DNA from: Liolophura sinensis
Lineage: Eukaryota; Mollusca; Polyplacophora; Chitonida; Chitonidae
NCBI RefSeq assembly: GCF_032854445.1
Contig: NC_088302.1
Coordinates: 14,133,338 to 14,197,337 of the forward strand
DNA length: 64,000 nt
Direction: 5' to 3'
Below the pieces are notes generated by a model, which saw only the letters and a list, made by a program, of their open reading frames with translations, was not told the origin of the DNA and made no database searches. Numbering within the stretch: position 1 is the stretch's first letter; each line of letters begins with the position of its first letter. The position numbers and the translations under genes are program-made. Below are positions 28,401 through 43,400 of the stretch, piece by piece.

Positions 28401-31400
28401 CAGCCCCATTAGGGTAGAGTTAAGCGGAATTTACTGGCAGCATCCGCTAGCAAATTATCTAAGTACGGTTTACTGTCTTCTCTTCTCCACAGCCATAAAT
28501 TACCTGTCTAAACCTGCTCATACAACTCCCAAAGTTACCCGCCTTCCCTTTCTCTCACCCATTTACACACTCAGCCTGGAGATGGGTGAGCTTTTAGCAC
28601 CTGCTAAAGCCGAGCGATGTTTTTATTTACAAAGACAAGTGAGGAAATTCTAAGTCACTCTTCTACCACATGCCAAGACTAAGTAATTGCCTACATGAAA
28701 ACACCACATTCTTAATTTTCTACAACTCAAGACGCTGAATTGCTTCAGCAAACAGGTGGGTGGGATTTGTTTTTAAGGAACGGTGACTACAAATTACAGG
28801 CTGATGTACCTGTACAAGTACCTGTGCATAGACATTCTTTAATAAACACATTTAATCAATCACAAATATACATGAGATGTTATAACTTATATGTATTTTA
28901 TTTCAGTGAAGAACATCTAGTTGGTTTCTATCGGTACATGACATCAAGCAGTATGTTCACTGTGACATCAAGTAGAACATGAAGATGACACCAATTATTA
29001 TTGTTAAAAAAAAATCACTTATTCAAATATTTTTTTGTTGCAATCCTGATGCACCTTCAGAGCAGCATGAAAAAAGGGTCAAGACACCCCTATTTTCACC
29101 TTCACCAACATAAATACCTACTCCCACCCACAAATGCTTCCAAACCAAAATGCTTTGAAACTCAGTCTTTCACCTGCAGCTGTTTATATCAGGGTATTGG
29201 TCAGTGGAGACCAGGGCCTGTGGTCTACAATAAACATAGGCAACAGCCAGTAACTAGAGAAGGCAACAGAGACCCACCAGGTACCCCAGGTATTTAGAGG
29301 TGCTTCAGAGCAGGACTGTAAATTTCCGCCACAAACAGGTGTGTTAGAGATGAAACGGGATTAAACAAGACCTCCCAAGACCAATTTCTGACAAAAACAA
29401 GGTAAGTACATGTGTATCCAAATTTGCATAAATGCACCTATGTTACATGCACAAGTGTGCATACATAAGACATTTGTGCACTGATAGTAAATACATTTAC
29501 ACGTACCACCTATCATACAGTCATCTGCATGTACATTTAATTATTTATTAATTAGATAGTTGTGTAATATCTTGAACACTCAAACTTGACAAAAAGGGGT
29601 TCAAATACTGCATAAACTGTAGACAGTACGATATATGATCAACCTTAACAAAGCATGCGAGTGCGCCCACCCAGGACTCAAGGGCATGGACAGGAGCAGC
29701 CTACTTGAGAAACTTGCAATGGTAGTCTACAATCCAAAGGAGACGATTCCACGTGCCCAGGCGACCCAAACATGATAACAAGATTCTGAGATTTCCCAAC
29801 ATAGCCCAATGAATTCTTCCCTTTGGAGAACTAAGGATTGTCCATATCAGACAACACTCCTCTAACACAAAAATATATGCCAAAGTACACCTCATGAGAC
29901 TTCCCAAAATAGCTCAATTAATTCTTCCCCTTGGAGAACTAAGGACTGTCCATATGACATAACACTTCTGTAACACAAAAATATATGCCAAAATACGCTC
30001 TTACATCTATGGTCACATTTTTGGAGGATTTAGATTTTAATACAATTTAAGTACAGCCAATTTCATCTTTTTTAAAAGTCAACATGTATGGTCATAATAC
30101 AATAAGAGCATGAAAAATATATACACATAAGTTTTACACTAACAAGAAAACAAATGCCAGAACAGGGCTGTCACACATGCAATTTTCAATGAAAAGGATG
30201 CAAGCAGTGTAAATAGCTGTATAAATAAGCATTTATTTTGCTGTGAAAAGGACTTCACTATTTTTCATCATCATTTGTCTCAATAATATGTCATTAGCCT
30301 GTCAAATGCTACATGTACATGTACATCCGTTTAATATTTTCCATACAACCAGCTGGGTTATATATGGAGTCTGAGGTGGTCTTCCATATTTTAGTGTACA
30401 TGGAGGCATAGGTCAACGAAACATCTAGCAATCACTGTATTTTTCCTGCTGACCCTTGTGAGTAAAAAAAAATATAAAATATGTTCTTGAAGTTCATCCA
30501 TACATGGATGCTCTCTTTCGTCGTCATATGACTGAAAAATTGTTAAGGAAGGCGTTAAACCCCAAGCAATCACTCACTCACTCTTGTATACTGGTGGAGG
30601 ACAAGCAGTCTTCAATGAACATTACACTTTGCTAAAGAGTATATGAATGTTGATGACCTTTACAAGAACAACAATCATTCTTATCATCAATATCTGCATA
30701 CAGAGGTTGAAATGTTTGGTCGTTCACTCAGTTTTTGAGCTCAAATTATAATGATGACCCCCAAATTGAGCTGAGGTCTTCAAACAGATGACTTTATACC
30801 ATGTAAACATTCATAATATCAGAATCACAAATGATGAATTGTTGTACTTTATACACTTTCATGTTGCTTTATAATGATAAATGTAATTTAAAACATTTCA
30901 TTGCTTTAAATCAAAATGGGTGACTTCAATTTTTGTCAAGGTCATCACTCAATATCAAACATCTGGACCTCTGGCACACATGTAAGGTTATATATGTACA
31001 TGTATGCACATGCAGATATTACTGAATTCTTTGTAATCCCATACAAGCTGGATTGTACACTGCACATGCTCTGCAGGTACACACATTATAATATCTGACT
31101 AAAGACCTGTGATTTCATAGGTGTAATCCTGCCAATAACAGGGATGAATTTCTGATCAAGAACTGTACAGGAATTTCTATTCATGAATTCCTTCATGAAG
31201 TTCCACATGTCCTGCCAGCTTTAATCAAGACTTTCATTTACCCTCTACCATCTTTGGTCAGGACAATATGGGATAAGCTGAAGGGGCTGAGAATGTCAAC
31301 CACTGAGTTGCACACCATAAACGCCAAGTCTTACTTTTCACTGGGGGAAATCCAATAAGTTATTAAGCCTATCTCTGTGATCAATGTCACACCATTATAA

Positions 31401-34400
31401 TTCCGCCAAACCAATTACTTCTTGGACTTTCATATCTCATGTTCATTACAATGGTAACAGTTTTGTCTCGTATTGCCTTGTTCGATAGACTGCTGGTGTA
31501 GCCAAAAACTGAATTAACACAAGGTCACAAAAAGGAAAAAAAGGGACAATTTATTCTCTACAGAATACACTTGCATGAATATATTCCTAGTGCTGGGATT
31601 AGCTCACGTGATAACACTAAGAGTATTACAACCAATCTCTGAAGGCTGGCCCATCCTTTGAGTAAACTTCACAATGTAATTCATGAACATATTCATGTAT
31701 GTACATGTATCAATAAATATATATTCACAACAAAAAAAAACAAAAAACAAAGCCTCCCTCTTTGCCATAGAGTGTTCATCTGTGTTGTCCCAAGTAAGTT
31801 ACTCTGTCTCACTGACATCTTACTTCCCACATCTTGCAATGCAGGCCGTTTGCTTACAAGGAAAGACAATAATCCATTTACCCTTCTGGAAAAAGAGCTA
31901 GAAACAGACACGGCCAGACCAATTTTGTTCTGTTAAACATCGTAACTCTGCTAAATCGACTTTTAATGTGAAATTCTTGCAAAGTGTAGCGAGCCACCAT
32001 ATTAGACAAAACGGAATTACATTGTAGCGTCACCTCTACCCCACGCTCATGTGACTGAAGGGAAAAACCTGTTTTCAGGCTGTAGCAAAAAAACTTGCAC
32101 CTAATAGTTTAAAACTGATCACAAGACAGCGCTTTTTGATTTTCTCAATTTTGTTTACTTTGAACTGTGATATCTCGGCTATGCAAAAATAAACCAAAAA
32201 TAAACAGATTTGCTTTTAAAACTTTATGTGGGCAGGGGTACTTTATTGATGCATATAAACATTTGGTCTAGGTTGTCTTTTCTTTTAATGAGGATACTGA
32301 GTGCAAGACATGGAATTTTTATGGAATATTACGGCTATTTCCAATCTGCACAATGGATTCAAGATAACATGCAACCAGACTGGAGTCCTTTTAAAACATA
32401 CATCTGAATTCACATGTAAATGCAGTAACACACAGAGAAGAAATCGTATTTAATATACATGCACGTTCCAGAATGTGAGTCTCCACTCTATATTCTACAT
32501 GTACTTTGAAGACTATGCAATGTACTAGTTCGGGTTAGTACCAGTCACAATGTACCAGTTCACGTTAGTACCAGTCACAATGTACCAGTTCGGGTTAGCA
32601 CCAGTCACAATGTACCAGTTCACGTTAGTACCAGTCACAATGTACCAGTTCACAGCCAAGGCCCAATCATGTATCCTGAGCAACAGTAGTCTAGGCTGCC
32701 GCTTCTCATCCAATCTACTGATAATTATCTCCTCGCAGTAGTTGTAACTCGGGGCTTTGTAGTCCTCAAGAGCATTCTCTGCAGAAGCAGTCCTTAGCCA
32801 GCCAACTGGTAGGCAACAATGTGATTGTGGTCAATTAGTCTGGAATTACAGTCTTCACATGTCTGATGAAATGATCAGAAGAATTGCTCTTGAAATTACG
32901 AACTTGACCATGCATTTCTCAAATCTGCACAACAAGCTCTCCAAGGTCAGAAGACAGATACCAATGTGTATAGCCAACACTAGTTTTAGAACAAAAACAC
33001 GACTTGCATCAGGACATGCGTGAAAATCATTCTTGGTAGGATAAACATTTATACAACCAACAGTCCTTATGGTTGGTTTTCACAGGATGAAATTTCCTTG
33101 TAACCAGTTTCATCACCAAAAAAAATTACTAAGGATTGATACACTATACTTTCTAAAAACTCAGATGTGCACTTAATATGAAGTGTCTACAGCAGTAAAG
33201 CATGAAATTTGTACAAACCATGAATTAAGGATCCCATAACTACAAATGGCTACATTGCACATGCACAAAATAATCACAAATAATATCACAATAACAGCTT
33301 CCATTTATTAAAATTACTATGTACTGAAACTGCAAAATGTAAAATACATGAAATTAAAATTTCGAAAAAGCGACTCTAAAATTCCACAACCAATACACTT
33401 ATTCCAGTTTACAAAAGTTTCATTGAATCAGGTGCCCCTAATGCAAATGATAACAGACAAAAAAAAAATATGCCAATATAAATAAATATCATTATTTAAG
33501 TCTTTCCAATAAATACACCCATAAAACCCATCACTTAATTATTTTGTACTCCAAAAGAAAAGCATGCAGGAGAATTCACAGTTCCGTACAAATGAGCAGA
33601 TGTTATTCTCCTATACATGTAGACTTGTACTGAGATTCGTGCCAGTGGTATTCATTGATATCAGTGCCCTTGCTGTTGTTGCCAGTTGTTCTGACCTGGT
33701 GCCAACACAAGCTCTGATAACCTCACTAGCTCCCTGCCTGAGTGCTCTGCCGGTGCTCTGCCAGTACTCTACCAGGGGGAACCTCTGCCCAGCTTCATCT
33801 GCCTCCATATGTTTTGGGGAAGGCTTGAGTAGCTCTAGTGTAACAATATTCCCTGACAGTAAGTGGCTGTACTAAGGGTACTTTGGTAACCGCTTCTGCT
33901 GGGGAACTGGCCACAGTAGGAGATTTCTTGGAGAAGGATACTTGATTCCACAGCTACTATACATGCACCTCACTAGCCATATCATGGGGCCCAAACACCC
34001 AGGATATCTCAAATGCTTATGGTTTTGAACAGTAAAAATTGGCTGCAGTGGCAGAGCTCACAGAACAAATTACCAGCGCCTGTAGCTGGAAAAACTACAT
34101 GTGGTGTACGTACATATTATTATGTTTCTTTGCACAAAAGTTTGCTGTTGTAAACATAACACAATATGCTGAAACTCTTCACAGTGCATCGATACATGTA
34201 TACATGTATGTGTATACCTACTGTACATATGTCTATATGTCACTTTACACAAATATTTCAATTTATTTATGGAACACAAATATTCATGCAAATATATAGT
34301 TTGTAGACAGAAACAGATGTCTATTAACAGAAGTAGAATTTCTCCATAAACATGTATATGTTAGAATCTTGAAATCTGTACATACAAGTTGCCTTGATTT

Positions 34401-37400
34401 TTTCTTTCATTGAAGAGGCAAATCAGCAAAATTCAAAAGTAGCTGCCAGAAAGGGCAATACTTATACATGACAACCAGACTTCTTGTCACCAGGTTCTCT
34501 TGGGTTAAGTAAATACAGAAATTGCTTCCATATAACTGTGAAAGCGCCATGTTGTGGAGAGGTTAAAATGAACTCCAGTCAACAGAGTTTACCAAAACAA
34601 TGCTATCAATGGACATCTCCAGGAATCAACCTGTTGTTGTGGTAGCATCTGGGTAGCCACACACTATCACACTAGGGGCTTAGAGGCCCTCAGGAGATCA
34701 AAGAAAAGTACCCTGCCCATTCTCATTGTTAACAAATGTGTGCCTGCGGAGGTGACATTTCCTAGCCAATGCTTACACAAATCACACAAGAAGAGCAAGT
34801 CTTGTAGCTACAAACCAGAACACTTAAACAAGAGTGCAAACACCATCAACACACTTGTTCTTTCAGAATACAGAATTATTTCAACAGTTGGTACATGCAT
34901 GTACATTTACCATGTCAGGGCACAGAGAATTACCACATCAGAGATACTGTGCTCAAAATTTGATTTGCTCTGTATTCAAATCATATCGTAAAAAAAATCA
35001 TATCAATGAGGAGGTGGAAATTATATACATGGACTAAAATTATACCATATCATATAACATCAATAATGTCTAATATATTGCTACTAACATCACTGCATTT
35101 TTTTTTCCCTTTTTTTAACCTGATACTGCTTATTAAATAAAGGCGCTAGGGGGGGGCAGGTATGTTGGTACTCTTTAAGCATTTACATGAACAGTTAGAA
35201 TGAAACCCTAACTGAAGTCAACTGATAAGAGGCCGAATTTCACCAGTAATGAGTGACCATTGGCCAACTATCACACTGTCATCACTGCTCTGGTCTTCAT
35301 ACACAATTAAAGTACGTGTTAGAAATACATCTACTCATTCGATGATGGTAGTCTTCAGCAATTATGAGAAACTTAATGTAAATGGCCACACAAGCACTAG
35401 TACTCTAATTCTTCTAAAATTTGGGATAGACATTAGAAGTGTTGAAAGTATAATATTACATTTCTTTACCAGCCTTTTGGAAAAGTAAAGATGTGATTAT
35501 GTTATTCATTAGATGCTCTAACCATGTGAGAAAAAAGACACTCAGTATTCCTGCTAGAATTACATAAATATTGGCTTAAATGAGCAGACCAGGCGTCCCA
35601 AATTTTGGAAGACATAGGGTAGCTGTCTACTGCTTCTTGTTAACAAGCAAGGTTCCACAAGCTTTGAGGGAGAGAGAATCCAGAAAACTTTCATCCTCTC
35701 AATCTCCCCTTGTGTGCCACTGATATCACATTTAGGTAGCTTGTTTTTTATACAAAAGAGGATGCATGGATCAGTTTATACTACAGCATGAGAAAGTAAA
35801 AGAACGAAAAAAAAAATCAATGTTTGAAGCAACTTCAATAGAATCAGTCAAGCAAAAGTCTCGAGGAGAAAAAAGCATGTAATCCAAGGAATGGTAGCAT
35901 ATTTTATACTAGCTACATGTATGTAATACTTGTTTTTGTTTAAAAAAAATACAAACACAAAGCTAAATTCCTTCCAATCAAACAACAACGGAATCACAAA
36001 GTCGGTGTACAATGAAAACTGGTGGCATTAAACTTGAAAACAGCAGACATTGTATCACCTGCATACATTACAAGTCTTACCAAACCTTTCACAGCGTACA
36101 TGTATAATCTCTTGAGAGCAGGCTACAAGCTAGATCATTCCAGCAAACTTTAAGCATTTTTTTTTTTCTGTAACGAATAGCCTGATAGCGTGTTTTGTAG
36201 TCATCATGTGGTTCAATGATGTAGAGATAAAATGGCAATGCAATGAGGCCCGGGAAACTGATGCCCAGCCCGAAGTATCAGATTACACTGGATGAAGGTG
36301 ATTTCCTTCAATACTACTCTATGTCAAAACTGACCCTGTTAAAATTCCTTGCCGCGAAAGAAGGATTAGGAAAAATCTTTCTGGATTCTGGACAAAGACT
36401 TTATGTGAAAGAGAAAGTGGTGCATAAAATCCTGTGTGCATCCACATATGTGTGTGTTCTCAGAGATAAAAACAAACTATTCAAATTCCTATTCATAACC
36501 CAGGTTTATTACTGGGTAAAAAAAGGTTGGAAAAGCACTAAAAAGTGTCATTTTTCCAACAGTCTAATGAATTTCCATAAAATAAATACATTCAAATCAA
36601 ATACATGTACAGCAGTTTCAATACCATTTTCAGTACATACACAAGTACATATACAAGGAAAAAGAACATGTATATGAAAACAATTAGGATATGTTGTAAG
36701 TCATAGAAGCATAATTCTTCATGTACATTTACATGAATATATGGACACCAACATGGACATAAATACAGTGTGGTAAATCTATTACATGAACACAAAAGTG
36801 GATGGACACACTGAGACCTACATAACATGTACATGTACATGCATTGTGGCATTTAGAAAACCCATGGGAATCAAGGCTATGATTAATGACAATGTAAGCT
36901 CCTCAGCTGAAAAGAAGTTGAATAATTTTCCACAAATAAATTACTCCAGGAGGATATTGCTTTCTAGCTTTTAAAAGAAATATTAATTGTCCAACGGTTT
37001 ATAGCCAGATAGCAAAACAAAAATAGCTTACAAGCAAGTGCTTTAAAAACTTGACAGCTGAAAGTCAATGATGTGTCAATATTACTTTAAGTTCCAGCTC
37101 ACCATAAAATCTGCCCACAGAACTGAAGCATAGTGCGCACTGTGCCTACACACAGGAACTGGAATTTCATACAGAAAGGAATCTTTTGTTCTCCTGTCTG
37201 TCAATTGCATACGACCTTCTACCAAGACAGAGGAGATAAAACAAAATGCTTCTCAATTCTAACTCTTTCATGCAATATTGAAAATGATGTATAATTTCTA
37301 TATGTACATGTATGTATTGTACTGTATGTATTTTGCAAATGATATGCTGACCTGGTAACCTTGGTGAAACATTGTGTTGTAATGCATATGTTCACATAAA

Positions 37401-40400
37401 TATACTTTTCCCCTTTTGTGGAGTCAACCAGGAATGCTTCAGTTCATATCCCATGTATTAAATAAAGTAGCTGCATACATCCCTGTACACATCCATATAC
37501 ATATAGTATAGATTGTTACTCATACTACATGTAACTAGTCCCTTAATACATTGTAGCAAACATGTACATGAACGGCCAGCCATAACACTTACATGTAAAT
37601 ACAGATTTTATTTGTTTTTTGCTCTCAGCCTGCAAAAAGGCTGCATGATAACAACAACAATAGTATTTTGACTGGGCCAACATTTGGCACAGGACAAAAC
37701 TTCCATGTACATGTACAAGCAAATAACATTGTAAATTTCTCAGTAGTGTAAGTAGCCGGAAAATCTGACAATCATGTCATGCGCCAACTTAAAGATTATT
37801 ATTTCCACAATTGTGTTCAAATAACAGACATAACAAATGTACTCACCAAATACCACATTTTTTGCCATTTGGGGTCGTTAAAATGAATCTTTCTTTTCAC
37901 TCTCCGTCTGACTACCTGTTGCTCTAACCACAACACCTGAAATGTTAATCAGATCAAATTTAATAGTATATTTAATTTTAATTAAAATCTGAAAACATCA
38001 CGATATTCCATGTGTGCACAGGTATTTAGCAGACTTAGAGGGCAGTGTATTTATGATCAGATCGACCTGAACTCTTTGCAGTAGCTAGATTCATATTATA
38101 CACTGTCATCAACAACAAATATATCCTTAGACACATGTACATCAAGAATATGCTTAGAACTGCATGTATATTTCACTGTACAAATCAAATTCTACTGAGG
38201 AGTTAATGGCTGAATGTTTTCTCTGCAAAATAAAGTATTTTTTCACCTGCAGAATGACTTTCATTACATTCCATGAACCTGTCACATTTACATCAATGAG
38301 CAAACATCCACTTTATCCTCTATGAGAATTAGTAATACTTCAGTGAAATTAGACAGTCACTTCACTATTACTCATTCAACCAAGGGTATGCTGTTCCCAG
38401 ACAAAAATCACCTGAGCCAAAATCTCGTTAGCGGCTTGCATGGAGCATTAGAGAAAGAATAATTCAAGGTTTCAGTAAGCAGGTAAAAAAGTACGATCAG
38501 TAATCAAGACCTCTCATTTGTTGATGCAGTTTACCTTAGAGCTAAATGCCTTTCTACACCTCTCAGTGCTTAAGAAGTAGCTGTTGAGAAACCAACAGCA
38601 GTAATTGATTCACGACTGGCGCTTTGACAGATCGAGCCAAGAAAAGCTTGTTTGCATTACTGAGAAGAGTTATGGTGGTAATTTGTAAAAACAAGGGGTA
38701 ACCCATGTTGTAAGGTGTGAAGACTATTTACTGTTGAAATTGTCCATGTTCTCCTATATTCAAGGTTGTACAACTCAGCGGGGAGAAAAGGCATTATTCC
38801 AAAAGCTTTTTTCAAATGCTAATAGCTTTAACAGAACTGTTCACCTAGTTGCACATACATGTATGCACCATACAGGAACAATATGCATACTGATCGCCCA
38901 CCAATACTAGGCTGATAGTACATCAAGTACATGTACTAAAGCACTAACTACTACTAACAACCTGACCATCCTCAGGTAACCTAATCCACCTGTAATTAGG
39001 AATGTTTACCCAATCAACATAGAAACATGCAGTTAAACAGTACGGGGGAGGAGAGAGAAGGGGGTGTTTCCTTACAGTATCGGTACGGCAGGAGAGATAC
39101 TTAAGAATAAGGTGCGTGTACATGAACAAACATGAGATAAAGTTTTCAAATGGATTACATGTAAGAGCAAACACCACCAACAGTGCATGTTCAATGTACA
39201 GGTAAATGCCACTAATGTAGAGTAGGTTTCCGATTCAAGGGCAAACCAGAAAAGACCATAAACTAAGTTTCACACAACTGTGGCCACAAACTAAACCATT
39301 CAGAAACCCAACCAAAGAGACAGCAAGTCAATCATTCCATAACTTGATCAAGAAGCTGTTCATATTTTAATTTTATTTTATCTGACTTTATTTTAATGAT
39401 ATACATGTATCTTTGGGTTTTTGCTGCATATACCAGTATTTAAATGTGCAGGAGGATAAAACCAGCAGTTTGTATACTGGTCTGATCTATCAAAACTCAG
39501 GGAGTTTACTCAGGTTGATTCCACCCTCTTGGTCATGTTAGAATTGGTTTACAGATTGACAGCAGTCAGTCAGTCAGTCAGGATCTTATCAACAATTCTC
39601 TCTATTTTACACAACTGGTTAGATAACTTAGGCTGCCACAACCTGCTTCACTCCATTAATGATGGACCGACGGACGCCCCGACAGACGCCCAAGTCTTCA
39701 TCTTTCATCCACTTTCATTATCACTATGTACACAGTCCACAGAAGTGGATGTACAGCAGGCTCAACAGTTTCAAGACTAAAAATATAACTGTATCAACAG
39801 TTATCGCATTCCAAGCCACCGCTTTTACAGTCAGACCAAAATTGCAGCTATTCTGTGAGCATGCCAAAACTTGGTAAATCTACTAAAAATTGCTTCTTAA
39901 TACCACATGGCATGTAAACCACATATATCAAATCCATACTAAAACGTGTACTTTCAAAGTATGATTAAAGAACAAATATGTTGTTTTACATATCCATTCC
40001 AGCTATTCCTTTTTTCACTGCTATAAATGTGAATTACCCCTTTTAAGCTAAATTTATTTAGAAATGTATCTGTGCACATGCATATCAACTCAATCATCAT
40101 ACTTGTACTTAAAAACATGGCCATTAAAAGAGCCAGGTTGTTCACAGTGCTGTTGTACATGCATAGTTACAAAGTGTATTTCTCTCCCAACAAAATAAAA
40201 ATGAACCATAACATATAAAATGTCTTTACTGACCCTTGACTGAGTCAACAATTTCTTTATTCATTAAATCGGCATGAAAAAGCTAAATTTTAACACTCAT
40301 GCTTTTAACTGTGTCTTTCCATGCGGAAAATCCATGAGAAAAATCACTCATGTTAATTTTACAATTCTTACAACAAAAATACTGAGCTTTGACTCTTAAA

Positions 40401-43400
40401 TGGGCTTAGGAAAATACGATGTAACTGTAGCAAATGAGCAATGGCTGAGAGAAAACAAGACAAAAAGCAGGAAATTTACATGTACGTGTACAGTGGAAAG
40501 AGAGACACACTTGCACTTGCTGTTATATGTACAGTGCATTTCTATGGCACCAGAGATAAACTTTTCAAGTTGGTGTGTCTTGAAATACGTGCATATTGTT
40601 AAAAGCTGTTACAGAGATAACAAAGATATGTCACTGTATTCAATCTACACCCCTAAACATAGAAGGTTTCTATCTGCCCAACCACTCATCACACCCTCAG
40701 GAGTTCTGTAATGCTACTGCATTGCCAAGAACACATTGCTAAAGCAAAGTCTTGAGTAAACAAACATTTTCCAACATTGTTCGTGATTTCTGGAGACCGT
40801 TTTCTTGGTGAATGTAACCTGTAAACCAACCAGATGTTTTCATTCATATAAAAAAAAATTCTGTCATATTTGTAAGGAGGGTTTAAACAAGATTCAAACT
40901 GTCCATATACATGTAAGGCTCACAGTTCATTAATGATGTGCATAATGAAAAACAATATCCTGTGTGATTCTTGATTGACCTTTTCTTTTATTATTCATCA
41001 CTATACAACTTACTATAACTAACTATAACCGAATCAAACTACATGTACACTCTATACATTAAAAAGGACATTTATATACCAGCTGTCAACCAAAATGGAC
41101 ATTCCGGGTCAATAATCCCAATTCCCAAAACAATTAATGTTTAACAAGAAACACTAATGAACTAAGGGAGTATATATAAATGTAACGTATAAAGTTAGGA
41201 TGGAATCATGCAAAGAGAAGCCATCAACGACAATGAGCGACTCAAAACAACACACAAAACAAACTGTATATGGATTCCTTTTGGTAACTTTGAACTTCGT
41301 AAGTTGGTGTCTACATATACTATGTTTAAAGCTGTCACAGAGATAACAAAGATATGTCACTGTACTCAATCCCCACTCCTAAACATAGAATGCCATCACT
41401 ATCTGTGCAAACACTCACACCCTTTTGAGTGCTGATGTGTTGTAATGCCAAGCATTGCCAAGAAGGCTCTGCCATTTTCCAACAGGGTGTGTTTGTGATG
41501 TTTGGAGCCCGTTTACTTGGTAGTTGTATCCTGTAAACCAGCCAGATCTTTGGGAACAGCAGGATGGTTCCAGATACTGATACAAACCATCAGCCAATGC
41601 TTTAAGCCCCCAAGCCGGATGTTGGACCTTTTCCAGATCAAGAGTTTTATTTAAGATCCCTGTTGTCGTAAATGCCACTACCAAGTGTTGGCTATCTTCA
41701 ACACAAACTGCCTCCACCAGGGAGGTTGTCTGTTCCCTTTTCAGTTAGCACCTGAGAAGTGGCATTACAGTCCGGTACAGATCTAGATAACATAACACTA
41801 TACAGGTAGCGTCTCAATGGATATGGTGAATCTGGCAGGTCATGAAACCTCCTGCCTACTGCATTTAGCTGGTCAAATAAAAGCTAAGGAAATGTCTTAC
41901 TTGTATAGAGATTTAATGAAAGAAGCCACACTTTTCTTCAACATCTTGACCCTAAAGTTTTGGGCACAAAGCATAAACCTCGGAAGGTGTCTGCGTACTT
42001 ATCCAAGGCACCAATAAACTGGCTACCCTCAAGGGCTGGTAACAATTATAGCAGCCAAACATTGACCAGATAAAGTAGATTATTAATCTTTTCTCCATGT
42101 GCCACATATTGATTTCCTGTTGAACACACAGGAGTTCCTCGCAGGCCTGTGCCAGCCATGGGACAGCCTCCAGATTCCACTACCAGATACCCTGATGGCT
42201 GTGTAATTCTCTCCAAGACTAGCTGACCCAGGAGCCCAGAGGTACAACCAAAACGGTCTGTGTTTCATGTCCAACAAAACTTACATTCCATAACTATATG
42301 TATGTACTGTAATTCTTAAAGCCGCTATTATTTTACATGTACATGCACCGCATGTTTATGAGAAGCACTCAAATTCAGTACTATGTTGTTTGCATGCATG
42401 GGTACTTGGGTACTTTGATACACATACATGTACATGTACAATGCAAGTGGTTGTTAAAGATACGGGTACAATAAACTCCCGACACTTTCCTGTATGTAAC
42501 TGTGGACACCTTGTTCACCATACACTACATACACCAGTGCACATGCACACGTATAAAGGGACTGTACATAATATAATTAAAGATGTGCAGCAAAGAGAGC
42601 AGAACCAGAGCAGCAACGACAGTGTGATTGCCAGCCAATGGTCACGCACAAACGGGGGAATATGGCTTCTTGTCAAATTACCCATTTTATTCTAACTGTT
42701 CATGAAAATGCTTAAAAGTAGCACCATGGTTTATGCCGAATTAGGTAAAAAATATGCAATGAAGTTAATCGTAATATTTTAGATATCACTGGTCTAAAAT
42801 CATTCTTCACACCTCACATAATCTTCATGTTACTTTGTGGGGCATATATACATGTATATGATTTAATACACTCCATGACCGGCCCAAATAGCACAGTTGG
42901 TTGAGCGTCCGCTTCGGGACCGGTAGATCCAGGATCAATCCTTGATCGAGTCACACCTAAGAAGAGGAAGCCGTAACTTCCTCGCTTAGCGTTCAGCATG
43001 AAGGGGATAGTGCAATGACTGGTTGACACGTATCAGTATAATGGGCTCGGGCGGGGCGGCTTACTTGCCTCGGTAAGTCGTCTCAGTGAAGCAGCACTAA
43101 ATAAAAGAGCGGTGGAAATCCATCCTGCAACAAGGAGCCACATTACACATACATGCACCCTAAGGATTCCTTCGTCTTCATATGACTGAAAAATTGTTGA
43201 GTACGACGTTAAACCCCAAGCACTCACTCACTTGCTAAAACACTCCATATATCTGAATAATAAAACTCAGCTGATGGCAGGATAAACAATAAACTACAAG
43301 ATTTTGCAACACAGGTTAATGTATCCTTATACATATAAACCCTGATCAAACAAGATCAAATTCAAGAAACAGACCTCAGTTTAATCTTTACAACAACAAC

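Larger units (their letters stand above)
26681..37846. other. 11-kb intron between the Asp exon and the propeptide-cleavage exon
   Basis: Contains SINE fragments at 27730-27823 and 30514-30586, a diverged interspersed repeat at 27050-27238, a 2-copy repeat at 29791-30000, and a 30-bp repeat at 32521-32650. No convertase-like or other recognisable exon was seen. A CpG-containing, non-repetitive patch lies at about 31200-31520. Confidence 0.6.

Noticed and set aside
36243-36677. 144-codon plus frame
   Set aside because: Lys-, Phe- and Ser-rich translation of AT-rich intron, no domain and no splice support.
41415-41717. 100-codon minus frame
   Set aside because: No family resemblance; overlaps one half of an old local duplication whose other copy is not open; likely chance.
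42877-42960. tRNA gene
   Set aside because: A and B boxes are present, but the cloverleaf is degenerate and it is followed by a SINE body and target-site duplication.
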